Source of the DNA: Candidatus Bathyarchaeota archaeon
GTDB taxonomy: Archaea; Thermoproteota; DRAE01
Direction: 5' to 3'
Length of the DNA stretch: 11,178 nucleotides
Assembly (NCBI GenBank): GCA_011041895.1
Contig: DRAE01000001.1
Location: forward strand, 1-11,178
Shown: positions 6,606-11,178 of the stretch, one piece after another
Position numbering within the stretch: the first letter of the stretch is position 1
Layout: each line of letters opens with the position of its first letter
Made by a program: the position numbers and the translations under genes
Notes under the pieces: model-generated
Seen by the model: only the letters and a program-made list of their open reading frames with translations
The model's database searches: none
Told to the model about the DNA's origin: nothing

Positions 6606-8123
6606 TTACCTCCTCCTAAGCCTTGGATTCAGGATTTCGTCTAGGGCATATCCTATGAGAACGAATGCCAGTGAGATTAGGCCTATGCATATTCCTGGTG
6701 GAACCACCCACCACCAATCCACTAGGCTTTGACTATACCATGCATCGTAGAGCATCTGACCCCATGTTGGAACAGTTGGGTCGCCTAAACCTAGGAAGCT
6801 TAGAGCTGCCTCAGTTAGAATTGCTGATGGAATTGACAGTGCAAGGTAGGCGTATGCAAGTGGGACAACTTGTGGGATTATATGCTTTAAGATTATATAG
6901 AAGTCATCTGCACCAGCTGCCCTTGCAGCCTCTACAAAGCTTCTCTCCTTTAAACTTAAAACCTGTGACCTCACTACACGGGCGATTCCCATCCAACCCA
7001 GTAAACCTACTAGTAAAACAACGTTCCAAATGTTTGGTCCAAGTACAGCGGTCAAAACTATTAGAAGTGGAAGACCTGGAAGCACTAGAAGGATGTCTGT
7101 AAACCTCATCAGAGCCTCATCTATGAAGCCGCCAAAGTATCCTGAAACCACTCCCACAAGTACCCCGAGGCCAACTGCTAGAATAGCTGCAAGTATACCT
7201 ATTATCAGTGATATTCTTGATCCATGAACTAGTCTAGTGAAGAGATCTCTTCCAAAAATGTCCGTTCCCAAGAGACCCCAGTTTTTACCATAGGTTTTAA
7301 ACCAGTATCTGTCAAGCCATATCTTCACAATTGAACCATCTGGATCATCGTCAAGTATCGTGATTTTAAGGTAGAACATGTAGGTTCCAGTTTCATTGAA
7401 CACTACATTGCAAACCTCACCAAGTAGTGTACCGAGGATTCTTCTTTTTACTTGAGGAGACCATGCGTCAAGTGGATAGTCTGGCTTCCTCCATGAAACG
7501 TTTACAGTAAATGTGCTGGATTCCCATATAACGTACTCAACTCCACTTGGTGTCACTATTGAGAATGAAAATCTGCATCTTGCATTTCCAATTATCTCAT
7601 GTTTCCAATATAATGTGGCCTCGAATCTTCCAGGTGGATCGTTGTATGGGTAATTGAATTTCTTGCCTATGAGTAGTGTAATTGTCTTGGTACCATTACC
7701 CTTGAGAGCTCTATTGTATTCAATAAGCATGCATCCAAGACTTTCCTTTTCAGTTAATCTATATCCTTCATTGGGGTCATGCACTATCGAAACAGCATTA
7801 CTTGGAGTTACATTTATCATCCATTCTTCAACGCTGGAGGGATTTAGAAAATCTGAGTCTTTTACTGGTTCAATGTTTAGGCTTCCATGCCCCTCTATAC
7901 CTATCATCCATTCAGGTTTAGCTCTGTGATCAGCTAATTCCCTTGTATTAACTGGATCCCATGGTGTAAGATAGGGAGCTAGTATAGCCATTCCAATGAA
8001 GAAGAGCAGTATCCCAAGTCCAAGCATTCCCTTACGGTTTCTCTTATACAGAAGCCAGTATTCATTGAGTTTCTTGGCTAGAAGCTTTAATCTCTCTCTT
8101 CTAACTGAGATTTTTCTCTCCAT
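6606..8123 (-). CDS. dppC: Peptide ABC transporter permease DppC with a large extracytoplasmic insert
   Basis: This permease subunit forms half of the import pore. It is 505 residues long against about 280-320 for ordinary DppC. The N-terminus is basic and cytoplasmic (1-32), and helix 1 spans about 33-53 with the usual TPWDP exit. The standard sequence resumes at LLGTDIFGRDLFTRL (284-298), followed by five helices, the EAA loop (about 397-421, EAARAAGADD then PQVVP) that docks on the ATPases, and the C-terminal DEILNPRLRRR. The extra 210 or so residues (about 70-282) lie between helix 1 and the conserved GTD motif, so they sit outside the cell. They are rich in beta-strand patterns and aromatics, contain three cysteines (131, 183, 238), and look like one folded beta-sandwich domain. 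I do not recognise its family. ATG 8123 is eight bases after the dppB stop. The insert keeps the reading frame and looks native, so it is an elaboration and not an assembly error. Confidence 0.9.
   Translation of the reverse strand: MERKISVRRERLKLLAKKLNEYWLLYKRNRKGMLGLGILLFFIGMAILAPYLTPWDPVNTRELADHRAKPEWMIGIEGHGSLNIEPVKDSDFLNPSSVEEWMINVTPSNAVSIVHDPNEGYRLTEKESLGCMLIEYNRALKGNGTKTITLLIGKKFNYPYNDPPGRFEATLYWKHEIIGNARCRFSFSIVTPSGVEYVIWESSTFTVNVSWRKPDYPLDAWSPQVKRRILGTLLGEVCNVVFNETGTYMFYLKITILDDDPDGSIVKIWLDRYWFKTYGKNWGLLGTDIFGRDLFTRLVHGSRISLIIGILAAILAVGLGVLVGVVSGYFGGFIDEALMRFTDILLVLPGLPLLIVLTAVLGPNIWNVVLLVGLLGWMGIARVVRSQVLSLKERSFVEAARAAGADDFYIILKHIIPQVVPLAYAYLALSIPSAILTEAALSFLGLGDPTVPTWGQMLYDAWYSQSLVDWWWVVPPGICIGLISLAFVLIGYALDEILNPRLRRR
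6608..6617 (-). promoter_or_regulatory. Ribosome binding site of dppD, deciding a TTG start
   Basis: AGGAGGAGGT on the minus strand encodes the final arginines of dppC and also serves as a strong Shine-Dalgarno sequence three bases before TTG 6604. No ATG or GTG lies at a suitable distance, so the TTG start is well supported. Confidence 0.65.
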
Positions 8124-8131
8124 GGCTGCAT

Positions 8132-9109
8132 CTACGCTCCTGTCTTAACTCTCGGATCTAGGAAGCCGTAAAGTATGTCTGCGATGAAGTTCGCAATTAT
8201 TACACACAAAGCAATGAAGTAGAACATTGCCTGCAGAACTGGATAATCTCTTCTCATAACAGCTTCGAACACCCATCTTCCAAGCCCATACCATGAGAAC
8301 ACTGTTTCAGTTATGACCGCTCCTGAAAGTATGAATCCAAAGTTTAGAGCTATGACCGTGATTAGTGGAAGCATTGCATTTCTAAGGCCATGCTTGAAAA
8401 GAATGGTCCTTTCACTTAACCCCTTAGCCTTGGCAGTGAGAATGTAATCTTCAGTAAATACATCTAGAAGCGTGTTCCTGAGTATCAGCGCTAAACCTCC
8501 AAAACCTATCAGCGTCAACGTGGTGAGAGGGCCTGCTAAATGCCACATTATGTCTATGACTTGTTGAATAGGATCTGTTGGAGGAGGTCTTGAAACCGTT
8601 CCTCCCAGAGGAATCCATCCCAAATAGTAGCCGAATACCAGTAGAATCATTAGACCTATCCAGAATGAAGGGAGAGCATTTAAGAATAGGCTTGAAGTAA
8701 CTGCCACGGAGTCTATAATGCCGCCTCTTTTAGCTGCTGCAAGCACACCCAGCACAATAGCTAAGAGGATTGAAAGCACTGTGGAAGTGAGCATCAGGAG
8801 CAAAGTGTTTGGAAGCCGCTTCATCATTTCGTCTATGACTGGAGGGCTTCCAGGAGCATATGAGTAGCCGAATTCCCAGATAAGCATGTTTCTAATGTAT
8901 AACAGAAATCGTATGTGGGGAGGCTTGTCCAATCCATACAGTTCATAGAGGCGCCGCACTTTCTCAGGCTTCAAAAAACTTTCGCTGGCCATGATTTCTA
9001 TGGGGTCTCCAGGCATTAGCATGAATATTGCATAGTTTAGGACGATGACTATAAAGAGGACAGCGATGCTATAAATGGTTCTACGTATGATGTACTCTTT
9101 AAACCCCAT
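8132..9109 (-). CDS. dppB: Peptide ABC transporter permease DppB
   Basis: This is the other pore subunit. Its 325 residues match the family length. Helix 1 (about 9-31) leads into FMLMPGDPIE, the hallmark DppB/OppB exit sequence, followed by an extracytoplasmic segment with the YGLDKPPHIRFL motif. Five more helices follow, and the EAA loop lies at about 221-248 (DYILTAKAKGLSERTILFKH, then RNAMLPL). The family ending FLDPRVK is present. ATG 9109 gives the expected N-terminus (MGFKEYIIRR). It lacks a clear Shine-Dalgarno sequence. It lies 40 bases after the stop of the binding-protein gene across a U-rich gap, so it may be expressed by read-through or from a promoter in that gap. The gene ends eight bases before dppC. 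Confidence 0.95.
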   Translation of the reverse strand: MGFKEYIIRRTIYSIAVLFIVIVLNYAIFMLMPGDPIEIMASESFLKPEKVRRLYELYGLDKPPHIRFLLYIRNMLIWEFGYSYAPGSPPVIDEMMKRLPNTLLLMLTSTVLSILLAIVLGVLAAAKRGGIIDSVAVTSSLFLNALPSFWIGLMILLVFGYYLGWIPLGGTVSRPPPTDPIQQVIDIMWHLAGPLTTLTLIGFGGLALILRNTLLDVFTEDYILTAKAKGLSERTILFKHGLRNAMLPLITVIALNFGFILSGAVITETVFSWYGLGRWVFEAVMRRDYPVLQAMFYFIALCVIIANFIADILYGFLDPRVKTGA

Positions 9110-9122
9110 GTTAATTTAAAAT

Positions 9123-9140
9123 AAAAAGGGGAGGAAAAAA
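9123..9140 (-). terminator. U-rich partial terminator between binding protein and permease genes
   Basis: The minus-strand transcript would read U6, then CCUCCCC, then U5, directly after the stop at 9150. Archaeal RNA polymerase terminates at such U-runs without a hairpin. A leaky terminator here would leave the binding protein in excess over the permeases, a usual need of ABC importers. The same T-rich stretch (9135-9141) is 26-32 bases before ATG 9109 and could instead act as a poor TATA box for a leaderless dppB transcript. Confidence 0.45.
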
Positions 9141-9149
9141 TAAGTTTAC

Positions 9150-11178
9150 CTATTCTTCGGCTTCCTCTACTGGCTTCTTCTTGTAGAGGTAGGCTATTGC
9201 TGCAATTATGATTATTATAACTATGACTACAGCTGCTATTGTTAATGGGCTTGGTCCTGGAGGCGCCGGAGAATATACTTCGAAGAGGTATATGTCGTTT
9301 ATAACGTATGTATTATCTCCAATCGTGTATGTTATCGTTATGTAAAGGTAGTATGTTCCGACGTCTAACCCTAGTGCTCCAGTGTTAATTGTTACAACGT
9401 ATTTTCCTAATGTTGCATTATATGTAGCCATGTATTCCCTGATAGTGGTACCGTTCTCGGATCTTAGGACTACAGCTACCGATGCATTCTCTACCGTGTG
9501 AGCCTCATGTGTGACTTCGATGGTTACATCCTTTGATTCTCCCTTTGGACATCTTATTGTGGTTGTTGGTATTGGAGGTCTGCCTTCTGGAACTCTAAAG
9601 TATCTGGTATTTGCCAGTAGAACTGCATACTCTCCCGGTCTGTACTCCTTGAATATGAATGCACCTGATCCAATTAGTGCTCCATGCTTCTCCGGCTCAA
9701 AGTGCTCCCAATCTTGTACATTCTCCCATATATGCTTGGGGAATATTGGTATACCACCTATCCAGTGTAGGGCAAAGTAGCTTGATGTATTCAAGTATAC
9801 GATTACTTTGTAAGCTCCCTCAAGTTCCACCTTTACAACGTTTCTTACATAGTCAATGTACCTTGGAGCCTCAATCTCCTGCAACCATAGCAGCGTGAAC
9901 TTGACGTCCTCTCCAGTTAATGGCCTTCCGTCATGCCATGTAATATTCTCATACAGGTCAAATGTTAACTTTAACCCTTCCTCCCATGTCTCAGTTGTAA
10001 AGCTCTTGCACATCCATGGTAGATCCTCCAGTGTGTACGGGTTAATTGCTATCAACGAGTCATATAATGGACCTAGAACTAGCCAGTCCCAGTACCACTC
10101 AGCTGTGATTGGGTTTAGTGTCTGAATATCTGACTTCATTCCAATTTTGAGGGTTCCACCGAACTCCTGCCCCTCTGGGTGAATGTTTAGAAGAGTGTAT
10201 CCGGTTAGTATACCTGATCCAACCATTGGAACTATTCCAGTCCATCCCTTTCTATATGCATGAATTAGAGCGCACTGATACACGGGAATGTATGGGCACT
10301 TCTCGGCAACTATCTCCTGGACCTTCCAGCATGCCTCCAATACTTCCTCGAAGGTTGGAGCCTCCATTAACTTGTCAGTCCAGTAGTCACATTCTGGATC
10401 TTCAAACTGTACATGGTTTGCCCATTTTGGAGCTTTTGAGTTGAAGAAGAACCATAGCCAGTCGACATCTGTTCCTAAACTCCATCCTCCAGTGAACATC
10501 CAGTAGTCTAGCTCTCCATAGACTTTTACCGCTATGACGCTTCTGTCAACGATTTCAGCTCTTATTGGCAAACCGATCGACTGACAAGCATCAGCGAAGT
10601 CCAGTGCAAGCTGCTTCCTGTATGGGTCGTCAGATCTTCCCAAAATAACTATCTCAGGTAGCTCATATTGGCCTGTCTCGTTTACATAATACCATTTACC
10701 TTCATCCTCATTGTACACATAGCCTGCCTCTTCTAGGATCTCTTTTGCTGCCTGTGGATTGAAGTCATACTTTGTAACGTTTGGATTGTGCCATACTCCA
10801 TAGTTTGGCGACACCACACTGTCCAGTCTATTACCGTAGCCTCTTAGATACTCGTTTACAACCTTGTCCTTGTCGACTAGATGTGCTAGAGCCTGCCTGA
10901 ACCTGTAATCTGATAGTGGCCACCTCTTGCAGTTTATTCCAATGTAGAAGAATCCAAGGTCTCCAGTCTCGGTTACTTCTAGGTTTGGATCACTTAATGC
11001 ATCCTCAACCTTCTCTGAAGGCAGTGGCCAGTCAACCATATCAATTTCTCCACTCTTGAGTGCCATGTACTCTGCTTCTGGGTCTGTATAGATCTTGAAT
11101 ATTATTTTGTCAATTCTTGGGCCATGTGTAAAGTCTTCAAGCTGCTCTATTGCCTTTACTGGCGTAAAATTCAGTAAT
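9150..11178 (-). CDS. Extracytoplasmic peptide-binding protein (SBP_bac_5 family) with a second N-terminal lobe and C-terminal membrane anchor; 5' end outside window
   Basis: The frame is open to the right edge (first full codon at 11177; 675 residues visible), so the start and signal peptide are missing. The ATG at 11066 is internal: the family motif IYTDPEAEY immediately precedes it. Residues 1 to about 325 are the second lobe and C-terminal part of an SBP_bac_5 protein: ALKSGEIDM, FYIGINCKRWPLSDYRFRQA, NPQAAKEILEEAGY, then YIPVYQ. At about residue 340 (base 10160) a new N-terminal lobe starts with GGTLKIG and TLNP, continues through ITWHDGRPLTGEDVKFTL and stops at LLANTRYFR (base 9594), where lobe two would normally follow. 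An Ig-like domain (about 540-635), a Pro-rich linker (SPAPPGPSP), one hydrophobic helix (about 645-665) and a KKK tail complete it. This end anchors the protein in the membrane, as in Sulfolobus peptide-binding proteins. It captures the peptide and passes it to DppB-DppC. Confidence 0.9.
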   Translation of the reverse strand, partial: LLNFTPVKAIEQLEDFTHGPRIDKIIFKIYTDPEAEYMALKSGEIDMVDWPLPSEKVEDALSDPNLEVTETGDLGFFYIGINCKRWPLSDYRFRQALAHLVDKDKVVNEYLRGYGNRLDSVVSPNYGVWHNPNVTKYDFNPQAAKEILEEAGYVYNEDEGKWYYVNETGQYELPEIVILGRSDDPYRKQLALDFADACQSIGLPIRAEIVDRSVIAVKVYGELDYWMFTGGWSLGTDVDWLWFFFNSKAPKWANHVQFEDPECDYWTDKLMEAPTFEEVLEACWKVQEIVAEKCPYIPVYQCALIHAYRKGWTGIVPMVGSGILTGYTLLNIHPEGQEFGGTLKIGMKSDIQTLNPITAEWYWDWLVLGPLYDSLIAINPYTLEDLPWMCKSFTTETWEEGLKLTFDLYENITWHDGRPLTGEDVKFTLLWLQEIEAPRYIDYVRNVVKVELEGAYKVIVYLNTSSYFALHWIGGIPIFPKHIWENVQDWEHFEPEKHGALIGSGAFIFKEYRPGEYAVLLANTRYFRVPEGRPPIPTTTIRCPKGESKDVTIEVTHEAHTVENASVAVVLRSENGTTIREYMATYNATLGKYVVTINTGALGLDVGTYYLYITITYTIGDNTYVINDIYLFEVYSPAPPGPSPLTIAAVVIVIIIIIAAIAYLYKKKPVEEAEE

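Noticed and set aside
6665..7102. A 145-codon open frame on the plus strand
   Set aside because: It lies entirely antisense to conserved dppC permease sequence; its translation is low-complexity (Leu-, Gln- and Pro-rich) and shows no known motif, so it is a shadow frame.
10140..10200. Two adjacent binding-protein genes joined by error
   Set aside because: There is no stop codon, ribosome site, start codon with a signal peptide, or frame change around the junction near 10160, so a single fused chain is the simpler reading.
9150..11066. A complete binding-protein gene starting at ATG 11066
   Set aside because: The frame continues without a stop to the right edge, and the codons just upstream encode conserved family sequence (FKIYTDPEAEY), so the true start lies outside the window.
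1..11178. CRISPR arrays, tRNA or rRNA genes, insertion sequences
   Set aside because: No regularly spaced direct repeats, RNA gene signatures, transposase frames or terminal inverted repeats were seen; nearly all bases are covered by the eight genes.

Overview
All eight recognisable genes in this window lie on the minus strand. The window looks archaeal, probably from a thermophile of the TACK group or a related lineage. The reasons are archaeal Shine-Dalgarno sequences (GGTGA or GGAGGT about 3-9 nt before starts), heavy use of AGA/AGG for arginine and ATA for isoleucine, a membrane pyrophosphatase with archaeal-looking motif variants, and a solute-binding protein held by a C-terminal membrane helix, as in Sulfolobus peptide-binding proteins. 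The species cannot be named from this sequence alone.

Reading in the direction of transcription (right to left), the window opens inside a large extracytoplasmic solute-binding protein of the SBP_bac_5 (Dpp/Opp) family; its 5' end lies beyond base 11178. A 40-bp U-rich gap follows, then a tightly packed series: permease dppB (9109-8132), permease dppC (8123-6606), ATPase dppD (6604-5639), ATPase dppF (5639-4659) and a small four-helix membrane protein (4656-4258). Gaps within this series are 1-8 bp or single-base overlaps, so it reads as one peptide-import operon with an unassigned small membrane protein at its end.

After a gap of about 84 bp with its own GGTGA ribosome binding site and a possible TATA box comes hppA (4173-2023), a membrane-bound proton-pumping pyrophosphatase whose lysine in the GNTTK motif predicts K+-independence. 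After a further 88 bp begins a secreted protein (1934 to beyond base 1) with the fold signatures of peptidase family C25 (gingipain-like). Both of its expected catalytic residues appear to be replaced.

The importer has unusual extracytoplasmic parts. DppC carries an insert of about 210 residues after its first membrane helix. The binding protein, after one C-terminal binding lobe, restarts with a second N-terminal lobe, then an Ig-like domain and a membrane anchor. The four points most worth a second look are these two elaborations, the small membrane protein, and the apparently inactive C25-like protein. No RNA genes, CRISPR arrays or insertion sequences were seen. Almost all of the window is coding; the only gaps are 1935-2022, 4174-4257 and 9110-9149.
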